Shown piece after piece: positions 46,671 through 56,355 of a stretch of 64,000 nt of DNA (position 1 is the stretch's first letter; every line of letters begins with the position of its first letter). The notes beneath the pieces were generated by a model that saw nothing but the letters and a program-made list of their open reading frames with translations, was not told where the DNA came from and searched no databases. Both the position numbers and the translations under genes were made by a program. Source of the DNA: Pseudoalteromonas luteoviolacea B = ATCC 29581 (GTDB lineage: Bacteria; Pseudomonadota; Gammaproteobacteria; Enterobacterales; Alteromonadaceae); assembly GCA_000333235.1 (NCBI GenBank), contig CAPN01000032.1, positions 62,001 through 126,000 of the forward strand, written 5' to 3'.

Positions 46671-47573
46671 CCCATCATAAGCAAGCGTTAAATGCCCGCT
46701 ATAATATCGCTTAGCTTCGTGCTCAATAGAAGCTAAGCCATTTTCCCCATGATATCGAACTGAAAAATGCGTTAAGATTAAATGATTTAACGCATGCATT
46801 TCAGCAAATTGCGCTACTCGTGCAGCATCACTGTGCCCGGTGTGGTACCCAATCTTACTTAAATCCTTGGATGTAAAGGTTGCTTCATGTACCAACGTAT
46901 CCGCTTCTTTGATCCACGGCGCGATTAAAGAGGGTTTTTCGTTGTCACCACAGACTATCACCGTCCTTGGTTGCCAGCTTGGATAAGTATATTCCTTTGC
47001 GGTTAACACATGATTTTCGTATTCAACATCCTGGCCCTTTTGCAAGCAATTATAATGAGAGCCACTTTTGATACCTTGCCTGTTAAGTTTGTCGAGATGT
47101 AATTTGTTTGGGATTACCGTTTCCGTAATTTTAAATCCATAACTGGGCACTCTATGCTTAAGCGTAATGACTTCAAGCATAAACCCTTCAAAATTAATTG
47201 CTTGTTGTACTTCTTCTAGTGGATGACACACCAAGTTGAATGCGAGTTGTAAGTCTGTTAATTCAAAGGTACAACGCACAAATTCAATTACTTTCTGCGG
47301 TGCAACTAATGCGACAGGCTCTTTTCGACCCGACATTTGAATCGCCGCAAGCACCCCTGGCAACCCATAACAGTGATCACCATGCACATGAGATACGGCA
47401 ACCACGCCTAATCTATAAGGTGATAACGTCGAGTGTAATAATTGATGTTGAGTACCTTCTCCACAATCGACCAGTAGCCAGCTTTTACAACGCTCGAATG
47501 ACACTCCTGTTGCTGATACGTTTCGAGTTTTGCTAGGGCACCCTGATGACGTGCCGAAGAAGTGGAGGTCCAT
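46632..47573 (-). CDS. rnz: Ribonuclease Z (tRNA 3' processing)
   Basis: 313 residues, short-form RNase Z, metallo-beta-lactamase fold. N-terminal LHFFGTSSGCPSKTRNVS, metal-site HVHGDH (62-67) followed by YGLPGVL, later histidine and aspartate in HEATF, and TGHSDAARVAQFAEM with LTHFSVRY. Removes 3' trailers from tRNA precursors; may be minor if tRNAs encode CCA. Convergent overlap of 39 bp with the DUF2252 gene. Confidence 0.93.
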   Translation of the reverse strand: MDLHFFGTSSGCPSKTRNVSATGVSFERCKSWLLVDCGEGTQHQLLHSTLSPYRLGVVAVSHVHGDHCYGLPGVLAAIQMSGRKEPVALVAPQKVIEFVRCTFELTDLQLAFNLVCHPLEEVQQAINFEGFMLEVITLKHRVPSYGFKITETVIPNKLHLDKLNRQGIKSGSHYNCLQKGQDVEYENHVLTAKEYTYPSWQPRTVIVCGDNEKPSLIAPWIKEADTLVHEATFTSKDLSKIGYHTGHSDAARVAQFAEMHALNHLILTHFSVRYHGENGLASIEHEAKRYYSGHLTLAYDGLVVNIPKQLNKQ

Positions 47574-47677
47574 AAGTTGCTATGCTTTACTTTGTTGGAA
47601 ATTCACAATGATCTAATTTTAGAGACCGAGTGTAAAGTAACAAAACAGGATCATTATTTACCAGTGGCGAGTTTACC

Positions 47678-47953
47678 ATGAAAAATGACATAGACAGTAA
47701 AGTGTTACTTAGAGCATTCGACTATATCCAATCCCACGGTGATGCCTTAGAAAATGGCAGGCAACTCAATGGGTTGCTGGCCTTCTCTGACCATGATGGA
47801 TATACCATTTATTTTAAATCTAACGGTGCAACATTGAGTTTTGGTTTTCACAATACATACCATTTAGACTATGAAAATGAACGTCAAAAAAACACTCTGC
47901 TAGAAGGTATAATGCATATAAATAAGCTCTGTCTTGGCCTAGAAAACAAGTAA
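47678..47953 (+). CDS. Small hypothetical protein
   Basis: 91 residues, acidic and mixed alpha/beta by appearance (LLRAFDYIQSHGDALENGR, then GYTIYFKSNGATLSFGFHNTYHLDY, residues 46-70, strand-rich). No signal peptide or membrane segment. Followed after 4 bp by another small gene, so they may be co-transcribed. I do not recognise the family. Confidence 0.6.
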   Translation: MKNDIDSKVLLRAFDYIQSHGDALENGRQLNGLLAFSDHDGYTIYFKSNGATLSFGFHNTYHLDYENERQKNTLLEGIMHINKLCLGLENK

Positions 47954-47957
47954 CGCA

Positions 47958-48260
47958 ATGCGTAATCAACGAAAAACAATCCGCGCTAATATCATGTACA
48001 TCCAATCCGCGGTAAATAGTTTACTCGTCAATCCTAGTAAACTGGCCATTGTCCGTAATAATTGCGAAAACTACAAAAAACAGTTTTCAATGAACAAAGG
48101 ATTACTAAAAGCGATCGAGCGACTTGAATGGGTATTTTACTTAGATGACGATGTGGAGCGGATCGCTAAGCAAGTTCTTAATGATGACTATATTGGAAAA
48201 CGTATTCAACGCTACCCGCTTTTATTCAAAGGAGTGAACGAAACTTCAAAATTTGATTAG
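47958..48260 (+). CDS. Small basic hypothetical protein
   Basis: 100 residues, N-terminus very basic (MRNQRKTIRANIMYIQSAV), helical throughout, with the middle NCENYKKQFSMNKGLLKAIERLEWVFYLDDDVERI (about 44-78). No known domain. Lies 4 bp after the previous small gene and 64 bp before the CNNM/CBS gene. Weak ribosome site; coding status likely but unproven. Confidence 0.55.
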   Translation: MRNQRKTIRANIMYIQSAVNSLLVNPSKLAIVRNNCENYKKQFSMNKGLLKAIERLEWVFYLDDDVERIAKQVLNDDYIGKRIQRYPLLFKGVNETSKFD

Positions 48261-48324
48261 TTGCAACATAACAGCAGTGATATAATTAAGTTCCTTATAC
48301 CAATTTTGTGGTTACCACGTTAAT

Positions 48325-49341
48325 ATGTCCCTGCTCATAGCATTTGTTGTGCTGTCTATATCAGTATCGTTCATTTGCTCCATTTTAGAAGCTGCACTTT
48401 TATCCATTACCCCTAGTTACATTGCTCAGCAGAAAGTGACGCGCCCTGCGCTATATGAAAAGCTTAAAGCATTAAAAGAAAAAATAGATCAGCCTTTAGC
48501 TGCGATCCTAACGTTAAACACCGTAGCGCATACCGTTGGTGCGACGGGCGTAGGCGCACAAGTCGCAGTTGTTTTTGGAGATGGCTACTTAGGCATCGCA
48601 TCAGGTATTATGACTTTGCTCATTTTAGTGCTGTCTGAGATATTGCCTAAGACTATAGGGGCAAAATATTGGCCAAGTTTAGTGCCATTCTTACCTCCCC
48701 TTTTAAATGGCATGATTTTTATTTTAAAGCCATTTATTTTTATCTCGGATCAAATTATGAAACTCTTTGGTGGCTCTCATCATGAGCATGATATTCGTCA
48801 AGAAATCAAAGCCATGTCGATACTGGGTCGTGAGCTAAATAAGTTAGACGACGATGAGCAGCGTGTTATTGCCAATATATTGGATCTCCATGAAATCAAG
48901 GTGAAAGATATCATGACCCCAAGAGGGGTGTGTTTTACAGCCAAGCCTGATGAACCGTTGATCACATTAGTTGAGCGTGTAAAAAAAGACCGTTATTCAC
49001 GTTACCCTGTGTTGGACTCCGATGAAGTCCCTTTAGGGATCCTGTTTCGCTACGACATGTTACAATTTGACGGCGAACAAACCGCAGCTGACATTATGAA
49101 GTCTGCGAAAGTAATATCAGATAAAATGAATGTGGAGCAACTGCTAACCTTATTTATTAAAGAACAGCAGCAAATGGCGTTGATCTACGACGAATATGGC
49201 AGTTGGCAAGGTCTGGTTACCATGGAAGACGTATTTGAATCGATCATCGGTCAACCTATCATGGATGAAACGGATGAGATCCCGAGCATGCGCCGTTTTG
49301 CGAAACGCCGTTGGGAAAATCGTCAGAAGCAAATCAGCTAA
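48325..49341 (+). CDS. CNNM/DUF21-CBS membrane protein (CorB-like)
   Basis: 338 residues. N-terminal CNNM (DUF21) membrane domain (about 1-180) with ICSILEAALLSITPSYI, TLNTVAHTVGATGVGAQ and LSEILPKTIGAKYWP, then a CBS pair (about 190-325) starting IKVKDIMTPRGVCFTAKPDEP. The C-terminal CorC_HlyC domain of longer relatives is missing, and the protein ends in a basic tail. Family members transport or regulate Mg/Co or other divalent cations; exact role unknown. Confidence 0.9.
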   Translation: MSLLIAFVVLSISVSFICSILEAALLSITPSYIAQQKVTRPALYEKLKALKEKIDQPLAAILTLNTVAHTVGATGVGAQVAVVFGDGYLGIASGIMTLLILVLSEILPKTIGAKYWPSLVPFLPPLLNGMIFILKPFIFISDQIMKLFGGSHHEHDIRQEIKAMSILGRELNKLDDDEQRVIANILDLHEIKVKDIMTPRGVCFTAKPDEPLITLVERVKKDRYSRYPVLDSDEVPLGILFRYDMLQFDGEQTAADIMKSAKVISDKMNVEQLLTLFIKEQQQMALIYDEYGSWQGLVTMEDVFESIIGQPIMDETDEIPSMRRFAKRRWENRQKQIS

Positions 49342-49378
49342 AAATTGGTTTGGTCCGCGCATTCTCGCGATAAAAAAT

Positions 49379-49403
49379 CTACGCCCGTTTAAACCGGGCG
49401 TAG
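49379..49403. terminator. Bidirectional terminator between CNNM gene and phosphate-binding-like gene
   Basis: CTACGCCCG (49379-49387) and CGGGCGTAG (49395-49403), 7-nt loop. On the minus strand the stem is followed by ATTTTTTA, so it chiefly ends the minus-strand porin operon. Confidence 0.8.
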
Positions 49404-49427
49404 TATTATAAAATTGGCAGTATCAGC

Positions 49428-49835
49428 TCAAAACTCTGCAACAACCTTCACAGAACCGTCCACTGCACCGCTTGAAACATAACCAATTGTATCTGGATTA
49501 GAGGAGATTAATTGCATCACTTCTTGGTCATTCATCACCTCTTTAGGCGGCGTGCCTTTTCCAGTAAAAACAAGTTTTGACCAATAGGCTTTAAGTTGTG
49601 CGGCCGTTTTATTTAATACTTTTTCGTTAAATTCACCCGTAGCTCCCGTGGCACTGTCTTGGCTTATTGGGATCACTTTATTACCATTAGAAAACGCTTT
49701 TTCTTTACCCGTAAAAATCCGGTTAATTGCCGCAGCATCAAGTTCACTGTTATTACTTGGGTGAACAACAACGGCGATGCCAGCAAAAGCACTTGTTGAT
49801 AAGAGGGCGAGACTAATTAACGCATATTTCATCAT
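49428..49835 (-). CDS. Small periplasmic phosphate-binding-like (PBP-like) protein
   Basis: 135 residues with a clear signal peptide (MMKYALISLALLSTSAFAG). The mature part resembles the first half of PstS-type substrate-binding proteins: IAVVVHPSN, INRIFTGKEKAFSNGNKVIPISQDSATGATGEFNEKVL (about 38-75) and NPDTIGYVSSGAV. Such short forms occur beside porins in Shewanella-like genomes. It follows the porin gene by 11 bp. It may bind an oxyanion and hand it to another protein; phosphate itself is an inference. Confidence 0.82.
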   Translation of the reverse strand: MMKYALISLALLSTSAFAGIAVVVHPSNNSELDAAAINRIFTGKEKAFSNGNKVIPISQDSATGATGEFNEKVLNKTAAQLKAYWSKLVFTGKGTPPKEVMNDQEVMQLISSNPDTIGYVSSGAVDGSVKVVAEF

Positions 49836-49846
49836 GATTTTGCTCC

Positions 49847-50920
49847 TTAGAAGACCACATCAACACCGAATGTAATTGCTTCGCTGTCCCCTGCAACAGC
49901 AAGGTCATAGCTGTCATCTTGAACCTTATCAAACTGGACTTTAAACGCTGCAGAAGAATGAAAGTCCCATCGCAAACCAATGGCTTTGGTATTGTGTTTT
50001 TCAACGTCACCAGTACCATCTTGTTTAAAATCTGAAATCATCACATACGGGGTAAACTCGCCGATGCGATAGCCTGCACTGACCATGTACGTATCCAAAT
50101 TGCCATCTAGATCCAAACGATTGAATTCAGAAAGTACAAACCAATCGCCAAAGTCAGCATTAGCCGCTAGCCCATAAAACTTACCGTCTCGAGAATCTTT
50201 TCCATCCCAAATCGAGGCTACCCCGCCCACAAATCGTTTGTTTGTGTACTGCATGTGAGTGACTCGAACTTCTAACCAATCTTTACTGAAAGTAGCTACG
50301 CCTCCTAGGATATCCTCCCAAATTTCTCTGGTTGGAGATTGGAAAAAGAAATCAGAGAGCAGCTTGTTGTTTGGATCATCTTCTTTACCAGCATACAAGT
50401 TCGCAGTCATAGACCAATCGCCAATCGAGCCGTTGTAAAGAAAGTTTATCCCTTCGTAGTTAAAAATCTGCCACGTGTAATTATCTGCAGGTGGACGCAT
50501 CCATACATAGGCATAGCCTACATCATAAAAATCGGAGTAATAAAACAATGGTAATCGCTTTTTACCAGCTTGTACTGTCCAGTTTTCATTCAGTTCATAG
50601 GAAATATAAGCCCATTCAAACTCGGCGTTATAATCGTTTGCACCACGGGCTACCACTTGACCTGTAACGCTTAACCCTTCACCTAAAACAGCACTAACTT
50701 GTAGGCCAATGAGTGATTCTGGTTTAAAAGAAAAGTCTTCCGTGTAAGCCGATACAATTGGGTAATCTGCAAGAAAGGTAGGCTCGACACCATAATGTGG
50801 AACCCCCGTACCACTTAACACTTTACCACCATTTATACTGGCGAATCCTGATATGTTCACGTCAGCATGTGCACTGAGCGAAGCGCACACTAATGCGATA
50901 AGAGAATAATTGAATTTCAT
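49847..50920 (-). CDS. Outer-membrane porin-like protein
   Basis: 357 residues. Signal peptide (MKFNYSLIALVCASLSAHA), then DVNISGFASINGGKVLSG and many alternating amphipathic strands, ending in the aromatic outer-membrane sorting signature (EAITFGVDVVF). Likely a 16-strand-type barrel for small solutes. Start ATG 50920 with GGAG (TTGGGAGCC); the upstream frame to 50953 has no signal. In an operon with the phosphate-binding-like protein, suggesting an anion-related uptake module, and divergent from a chemoreceptor. Confidence 0.88.
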   Translation of the reverse strand: MKFNYSLIALVCASLSAHADVNISGFASINGGKVLSGTGVPHYGVEPTFLADYPIVSAYTEDFSFKPESLIGLQVSAVLGEGLSVTGQVVARGANDYNAEFEWAYISYELNENWTVQAGKKRLPLFYYSDFYDVGYAYVWMRPPADNYTWQIFNYEGINFLYNGSIGDWSMTANLYAGKEDDPNNKLLSDFFFQSPTREIWEDILGGVATFSKDWLEVRVTHMQYTNKRFVGGVASIWDGKDSRDGKFYGLAANADFGDWFVLSEFNRLDLDGNLDTYMVSAGYRIGEFTPYVMISDFKQDGTGDVEKHNTKAIGLRWDFHSSAAFKVQFDKVQDDSYDLAVAGDSEAITFGVDVVF

Positions 50921-51129
50921 TGATTGGCTCCCAATCTTGTTCACGATTTGCACGCTAAGTATAGTTAACCTGCCGAAAAAGAAAGTTTTTATTGAAAATC
51001 ACTAAATACTTACTAAATTTTAACTTAGATGAATGCGTTTATGAGTTGTTTTACTTTACAACCAATTAACGATGTGACTAAATCCACGGGCATTAAATTA
51101 ATACAGAGTCAGTAGTAAAAAGGGGTTTT

Positions 51130-52755
51130 ATGACGCAACAATCTTGGTCTTTCAGTGACTTAAGTATCACCAAAAAGATTCACGCCATTACTGTCGTTGC
51201 AGTGACTGCGTTTATCGTTTTAGTGATGATTAACTACAACTCCCTACAATCGAATCAAAAATCGCTAGGCGAATTGGAGACGCAAACCTACAAACTATTA
51301 ATTTTAACTGCGAATAATGTGACTGTTTTTCAAAATCTCGATGAAACTTTTACACAAGCAGTGACCTTTGGTGATGCTGATTTGCTCAGTAAAGCAAATC
51401 AAATGAAAAAAACATTAGAAGACAACTTACAACAGCTACCTTCTTTAAATTCCGCATTCCCAACAAATTCTACCCTAGACGCGTTGGAAAATTACTCTAC
51501 CTTAGCACATGATATTGCGCTTTCTATGATCGATGGTACGGCTGATTTTTCGGTTATCCAACAAAAGGCACAAAAGAAAGGCGGATTGTTCGATGATATT
51601 CTAGAGATCTTAAAATCAGATCAAAAACGTGCAGATGCTCGTTTTTTTGAACTCATCGATAACACTAAAGGCAGCTCAGACAGTGCGCTTAAGATGATGT
51701 TTATTGTTGCTATCGTTTCATTAATTATTTTAGTCACGTTAGCGATTGTTATTGCCCGAGCTATTGGACGGTCTGCGAGTGAAGCCGCAAATAATTTGCA
51801 GTTGTTAGCCGAGGGTAAAGGCTCTCTTAGCTCGCAACTAGCGGTTACTTCACACGACGAAATCGGCCAAGTTTCTGAAAACTTCAATGCATTTGTTGCC
51901 TTATTAAAAGGCACCGTTCTCGATGTGATCAACGTCGTTGAACCTTTAATGGAGAACTCAACTCGTCTAGTTCAGGGTATGGAAACAGCTGAAAAAGCAA
52001 CGCAGCACCAAAGCAGCGATGCCGAAGTTGTCCGCCAATCAATGGAAGAAATGAAGCAAAGTGTGGGTGACATTTCTCAATCAGCAGCCAATGCGTCTCA
52101 AGCTGCACAACTGGCTGAAAAAGGCGTAGATGAAGGTCTTGCCCAAATCGGAGTTTCTGTAAAACAGTCGAAAACCTTGAGTACCGAAATCGACAAAGCC
52201 GCGGTGACCATTAATAAACTCGCCGAAGATACTCAAAATGTTACGCAAATTCTTAACGTGATCACCTCTATTGCCGAGCAAACTAACTTATTAGCATTAA
52301 ATGCTGCAATCGAGGCAGCTCGAGCAGGTGAGCAAGGCAGAGGGTTTGCTGTTGTCGCCGACGAAGTACGTGAACTCGCATCCCGTACAGCCAAATCAAC
52401 AAATGAAATTCGAGAACTACTCAATGTCCTAACCGTTGCTGCGAGCAATGCGGTTAGTGCGATGAATGGCGCCCGGGATATGGCATCAAATAATGCCGCA
52501 GCCGCTGAAGCTACAGGAAAGTCGATACAACAAATATCGGATCAGATCTTAGCAATTAACGGAATGAACTCTCAGATAGCCGCAGCGACTGAGGAACAAA
52601 CTTCGGTTGCTGCGATGGTGGTGGATAACGTATCAAACATGCATCAATCTTTCCATGACACAATGACCGCGTTAGAACAAGTTCGAGATGTAGCTAAAAA
52701 CTTACATTATCTTTCAGATTCATTGCTAGACGCCACCAGCAAATTTAAGATTTAA
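51130..52755 (+). CDS. Methyl-accepting chemotaxis protein
   Basis: 541 residues. Membrane helix about 18-38, periplasmic sensor of about 150 residues (helical, 4HB-like), second helix about 188-210, a HAMP domain (about 212-265) and the cytoplasmic signalling domain with the near-invariant hairpin tip [32 protein letters not shown] (about 381-412). No C-terminal CheR-binding pentapeptide is visible. It is divergent from the porin operon; a shared ligand is possible but not shown by sequence. Confidence 0.93.
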   Translation: MTQQSWSFSDLSITKKIHAITVVAVTAFIVLVMINYNSLQSNQKSLGELETQTYKLLILTANNVTVFQNLDETFTQAVTFGDADLLSKANQMKKTLEDNLQQLPSLNSAFPTNSTLDALENYSTLAHDIALSMIDGTADFSVIQQKAQKKGGLFDDILEILKSDQKRADARFFELIDNTKGSSDSALKMMFIVAIVSLIILVTLAIVIARAIGRSASEAANNLQLLAEGKGSLSSQLAVTSHDEIGQVSENFNAFVALLKGTVLDVINVVEPLMENSTRLVQGMETAEKATQHQSSDAEVVRQSMEEMKQSVGDISQSAANASQAAQLAEKGVDEGLAQIGVSVKQSKTLSTEIDKAAVTINKLAEDTQNVTQILNVITSIAEQTNLLALNAAIEAARAGEQGRGFAVVADEVRELASRTAKSTNEIRELLNVLTVAASNAVSAMNGARDMASNNAAAAEATGKSIQQISDQILAINGMNSQIAAATEEQTSVAAMVVDNVSNMHQSFHDTMTALEQVRDVAKNLHYLSDSLLDATSKFKI

Positions 52756-52773
52756 ACCAACATCTAAAACAAT

Positions 52774-52800
52774 AAACGTCAAGCTAGGCTTGACGTTTTT
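52774..52800 (+). terminator. Terminator of the chemoreceptor gene
   Basis: AAACGTCAAGC (52774-52784), loop TAG, GCTTGACGTTT (52788-52798) and a run of five T to 52800. It lies 18 bp after the gene's stop. Confidence 0.9.
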
Positions 52801-52851
52801 AATTCAAAATGACCGGGCAAAAGTGCGTTCAAGAGGAATGTTTAGCCTGCA

Positions 52852-52901
52852 CTGATTTGATACATCGTAGTACTCCGTTGTAGAACTACGATGTAAATCA
52901 G
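52852..52901. repeat. Long imperfect palindrome downstream of rhlE
   Basis: CTGATTT + ACATCGTAGT (52852-52858, 52862-52871, 3-nt bulge GAT) pairs with ACTACGATGT + AAATCAG (52885-52901). A 17-bp stem with one bulge and a 13-nt loop, 70 bp past the rhlE stop on the minus strand. Possibly the rhlE terminator or an operator. Confidence 0.55.
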
Positions 52902-52971
52902 CACCAAGGCATCACAACTTACAAAACTCGCCCTATCGGGTGCCCTTTCATTGTGAGGTGTGTTTAGTCTT

Positions 52972-54246
52972 TTACTTTTTCAACGAGCTTCTAACTTTTG
53001 CAATCTTCGAGCGCATTTTTAAACGCGCTTCAGCAGAAGCTTGAGAGCTCGGTCGATTCGTACGGCCTTTTTTATAGCTCGATGGCTTTTTACTCAACTT
53101 TTCAACCAATTTCTCGCGACTCGCGACTTCATAGCCCGGTAAGTAATAGCGTTTTATTTGTTGCCCGATTAATGACTCTATACTCATTAATGTTCGTTCT
53201 TCATCTCGGCTTACAAACGAAATAGCATGACCACTTAAGCCCGCTCGTCCAGTTCGTCCAATACGATGCACATAATCTTCTGCTAGAAATGGCAGATCAA
53301 AATTAATTACTCTTGGCAAACCAACAATATCGATACCACGGGCTGCAACTTCCGTTGCAACCAACACTCGAACACTTCCTTCGAGAAATTCACGCAGCGC
53401 ACGCCTACGCGCACCTTGTTTTTTATCACCGTGGCAGACGGTTGCCGTGATCCCATAAGACTGTAATTCTGCGACAACAGTATCCGCAATTTCCTTCATA
53501 TTGACGAACACTAAAACTTGCTGCCAATTTTTTTTACCAATTAGTTCACTTAGTAGCTCAAGTTTACGTTCTTGCTCAACCGGATAAACGATATGTCTCA
53601 CCGTGTCTGCAGTGGTGTTTTCAGGCGCTACCTGAACGATTTCTGGTTGCTTTAACACGCCCATTGCAAACTGTTTCATTGCAGGCGGGAACGTAGCAGA
53701 AAATAGCATCAACTGACGTGTCGGTTTTACCAAATCAATGACTTTTTGAATATCCGTGATAAAACCCATATCGAGCATTCGGTCGGCTTCATCTAAAACC
53801 AAATACTGCACTTCTGCTAATGAAATGTTGGCTCTTGTAATGTGATCTAGCAAACGACCAGGGGTCGCAACAACAATTTGTGCACCTTTAGCTAGTGCAT
53901 CGCGTTGACCCGCAACATTTACACCACCAAATAATGCTACGACATTTATGTCGGTAAACTGCGCAAACGCTTTAATGTTGTTTGCGATTTGCTCTACCAA
54001 TTCCCGAGTTGGGGCGAGAATTAACGCTTGTGTTGCTTTACTCGGCTCGCCTTCTATCAAACGTTGAATAATTGGCAAAGAAAATGCCGCTGTTTTACCG
54101 GTACCTGTTTGGGCGGTTGCCAAGACATCTTTATTGCGGCGAATTGCTGGAATTGCAGTTTGTTGAATAGGCGTAAGCGTATGAAAATTCAGTGCTTCGA
54201 GCGCATCTAACAATAATGGAGAAAAACTAAAGGACTTAAAATTCAT
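52972..54246 (-). CDS. rhlE: DEAD-box ATP-dependent RNA helicase, RhlE type
   Basis: 424 residues. Q motif (FHTLTPIQQTAIP), motif I ATAQTGTGKTAAF, PTRELVEQI, VATPGRLLDH, DEAD in LVLDEADRMLDMGF, SAT, and HRIGRTGRAG. Basic C-terminal tail (from about 375). RhlE helicases remodel ribosomal and other RNA; members of this group in cold-adapted bacteria help at low temperature (family knowledge). Monocistronic. Confidence 0.93.
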   Translation of the reverse strand: MNFKSFSFSPLLLDALEALNFHTLTPIQQTAIPAIRRNKDVLATAQTGTGKTAAFSLPIIQRLIEGEPSKATQALILAPTRELVEQIANNIKAFAQFTDINVVALFGGVNVAGQRDALAKGAQIVVATPGRLLDHITRANISLAEVQYLVLDEADRMLDMGFITDIQKVIDLVKPTRQLMLFSATFPPAMKQFAMGVLKQPEIVQVAPENTTADTVRHIVYPVEQERKLELLSELIGKKNWQQVLVFVNMKEIADTVVAELQSYGITATVCHGDKKQGARRRALREFLEGSVRVLVATEVAARGIDIVGLPRVINFDLPFLAEDYVHRIGRTGRAGLSGHAISFVSRDEERTLMSIESLIGQQIKRYYLPGYEVASREKLVEKLSKKPSSYKKGRTNRPSSQASAEARLKMRSKIAKVRSSLKK

Positions 54247-54327
54247 GTCATAAACCTAACCACAAACAAATTGGCCGCAGATTATAGGCTAATTCAGATC
54301 AGTTTACTAATAACACTCGCACTTTTA

Positions 54328-54362
54328 AACGTTGGAAGTGCTGCAAAGCACGCTCCAACGTT
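54328..54362 (-). terminator. Hairpin downstream of dapA
   Basis: AACGTTGGA (54328-54336) and TCCAACGTT (54354-54362) with an inner GTGCT/AGCAC, so a long stem; on the minus strand it is followed by TTAAAAG, a weak T-tail. Lies 22 bp past the dapA stop. Confidence 0.6.
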
Positions 54363-54384
54363 AGAGCCTTACCAATAAAGGTAT

Positions 54385-55299
54385 TTAGACTAATTTAAGT
54401 AAGGTTTCATCAATTAATGTAGCTTTACCACCCACTACGTCTTTTTCACTTAGTGCATTCAGAAGTGCCATACCTTGCTTTTGTTGTTCAGCATTGAGTG
54501 GAACATAAGGTAAACGAAATACTGGCGATACCGCACCTGTCATTATTAATGCTGAATTGATCGCGATAGGATTAGGTTCACAGAACAGCCAATTCATTAA
54601 TGGTTGTAAACGCGAGTTAAGCTCTTTGTTTGGCGAATCCATTAATGTACGCATCAAACCAGGAATGATATTTGAGGTAACTGAAATCACGCCATGTGAT
54701 TGGAAGGAATGCTTGCCATCATGAGATTCATCGTCATTACCTGACCAACAGGCAATCCCGCGCGCTTCATAATGTGCGATTCGTTCGTTACCTGCGCACT
54801 CTTTTACACCAACAAAGTTTTTATGTTTCGCTAACGGCTCAATAATTTCAGGTGTCAGATCTTGCCCTGTACGACCTGGTACGTTGTAAATAAATGCAGG
54901 TCCTATATCTAAAACGCGTTGAAAATGCGCTTTTAACCCTTCTTTCGAGGTGCGGCCATAATAAGGGTTAATTTGCAACGCTGCGTGCATTCCACTGGCA
55001 AAACCATATTCTGTTGCTTTAATTGCTTCACGCGTATTGTTACTACCGGTATTACCAATGATCAATAATTTATTACCGAACTTACTGACACTGTGCGCAA
55101 TTAACATTAAGTGCTCTTCCCAATGCATCAATTGCCCTTCGCCTGTTGTTCCACCGACAACGATTCCATCTACCCCAGCATTAATTTGCATGTCGACCAA
55201 TCGATCATATGCTTTAAGGTCGATGTCACCTGACATGGTATAAGGAGTTTTAATTGCAGTGATCAGGCTTGCTTTTTTGAGGGTTTGAATACTTTGCAT
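54385..55299 (-). CDS. dapA: 4-hydroxy-tetrahydrodipicolinate synthase
   Basis: 304 residues, DHDPS/NAL family TIM barrel. Condenses pyruvate and aspartate semialdehyde in lysine/diaminopimelate synthesis. Landmarks: LITAIKTPYT, VVGGTTGEGQLM, NPYYGRTSKEGL, catalytic Tyr and Arg in YNVPGRTG, Schiff-base lysine in FVGVKECAG. About 12 residues longer than E. coli DapA at the N-terminus. Other members of the family (N-acetylneuraminate lyase, KDG aldolase) are possible but the YNVPGRTG motif favours DapA. Confidence 0.87.
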   Translation of the reverse strand: MQSIQTLKKASLITAIKTPYTMSGDIDLKAYDRLVDMQINAGVDGIVVGGTTGEGQLMHWEEHLMLIAHSVSKFGNKLLIIGNTGSNNTREAIKATEYGFASGMHAALQINPYYGRTSKEGLKAHFQRVLDIGPAFIYNVPGRTGQDLTPEIIEPLAKHKNFVGVKECAGNERIAHYEARGIACWSGNDDESHDGKHSFQSHGVISVTSNIIPGLMRTLMDSPNKELNSRLQPLMNWLFCEPNPIAINSALIMTGAVSPVFRLPYVPLNAEQQKQGMALLNALSEKDVVGGKATLIDETLLKLV

Positions 55300-55448
55300 C
55301 CGATTGCTTTAGCGTTATTTTTAATGCCGTAGTTTTACCATAAATTACGACAATTTCCGAGTAGCAAATAAAAATAGCTCGAAAAAAGCTTGCGAAAAAT
55401 CAAAAGCCCATTCAGAATACAGCAACTGTATATTCATCCAGTATCAAC

Positions 55449-56102
55449 ATGAGCCTAACAAATTATTTAGCTACCCATTTTTACACTGAATCTGAACTTT
55501 GTGATCTACTAAAAATTGAACAGGAAACATTACAATCTTGGCAAGCCAACAAACTTTTCCCTAAGCCAAGTTATTGCATCCAAAACCACATTAAATGCAG
55601 TTCTTATCTAGGTTTTTATGAATGTGAAGAATTGCAGGATTTTTATTCTAAAGGCTCATACCAATGGGGTCAGATTTTAATTAAACACAAAATAGCCCAA
55701 GCCACGAGCGCGTTTGAGTTGTTTGCGCAGCAATACACCAATACATTGGCCAAGATAGTACAACAAGGCGTTGAGATCCGAAGTGAGAACTTTAACGAAA
55801 GTATCGACGACCAATTACATCAGTCATGGCAACAATTTTTGTGCAGTAAATATGGTGTTATAAGTCAAAATGGGCTTGTAGAAGAAGTTGTCTACATCGA
55901 CCTAGGACGAGAGTTAGTTGATGAAATTACAGAAGAACGGACTAAAGCGACACTTTCACCTGAAGAGCGCGCACAATTAATAAAAGCACTAAAGTTACTC
56001 AATCGTGGGTTAAGCCACAATGCCGCCCATGAAAAACACGAATCATTACGCGCCCATTACGTGGACGCAATTTTGCAAAAGTACGATTTGTCTATTCGCT
56101 AA
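55449..56102 (+). CDS. Hypothetical protein, DUF6058-like
   Basis: 217 residues, no signal or membrane segment. N-terminus (YLATHFYTESELCDLLKIEQ, ETLQSWQANKLFPKPSYCI) looks like a MerR-like helix-turn-helix with 'LFPKPSY' and resembles DUF6058, a family I recall only vaguely; the rest (DYEIxx-like helical region to the end) is helical. Function unknown. Its last 11 bp overlap the convergent small gene at 56092. Confidence 0.7.
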   Translation: MSLTNYLATHFYTESELCDLLKIEQETLQSWQANKLFPKPSYCIQNHIKCSSYLGFYECEELQDFYSKGSYQWGQILIKHKIAQATSAFELFAQQYTNTLAKIVQQGVEIRSENFNESIDDQLHQSWQQFLCSKYGVISQNGLVEEVVYIDLGRELVDEITEERTKATLSPEERAQLIKALKLLNRGLSHNAAHEKHESLRAHYVDAILQKYDLSIR

Positions 56103-56355
56103 ATGTTTGTTCATATTGTGCTCGAAGAATTTCAAACGCTTTGAGCACTTTTAATTTATCCTCACACAACGAATCGTACCAAGCATCGAACAATTCATCA
56201 TCTTGTTCAGTCATTACCTGATACTCGACAAGTAAAATAACGATATCACTGTGTGTACAGCCAAGTTCATCAAGGCTACTTATCAACGGTAACTTATTAT
56301 TTTGCTTCAATTGCGACAACACAGCGTTGTCTATTTGCTTATCTGAACTTCCCAT
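56092..56355 (-). CDS. Small acidic hypothetical protein
   Basis: 87 residues, strongly acidic, helical: NAVLSQLKQNNKLPLISSLDELGCTHSDIV then LVEYQVMTEQDDELFDAWYDSL. No family recognised. Convergent overlap of 11 bp with the upstream-facing gene. Coding probability moderate; Shine-Dalgarno is weak. Confidence 0.55.
   Translation of the reverse strand: MGSSDKQIDNAVLSQLKQNNKLPLISSLDELGCTHSDIVILLVEYQVMTEQDDELFDAWYDSLCEDKLKVLKAFEILRAQYEQTFSE

Noticed and set aside
52972..53225. Plus-strand frames within rhlE
   Set aside because: Opposite-strand shadows of a strongly conserved helicase.
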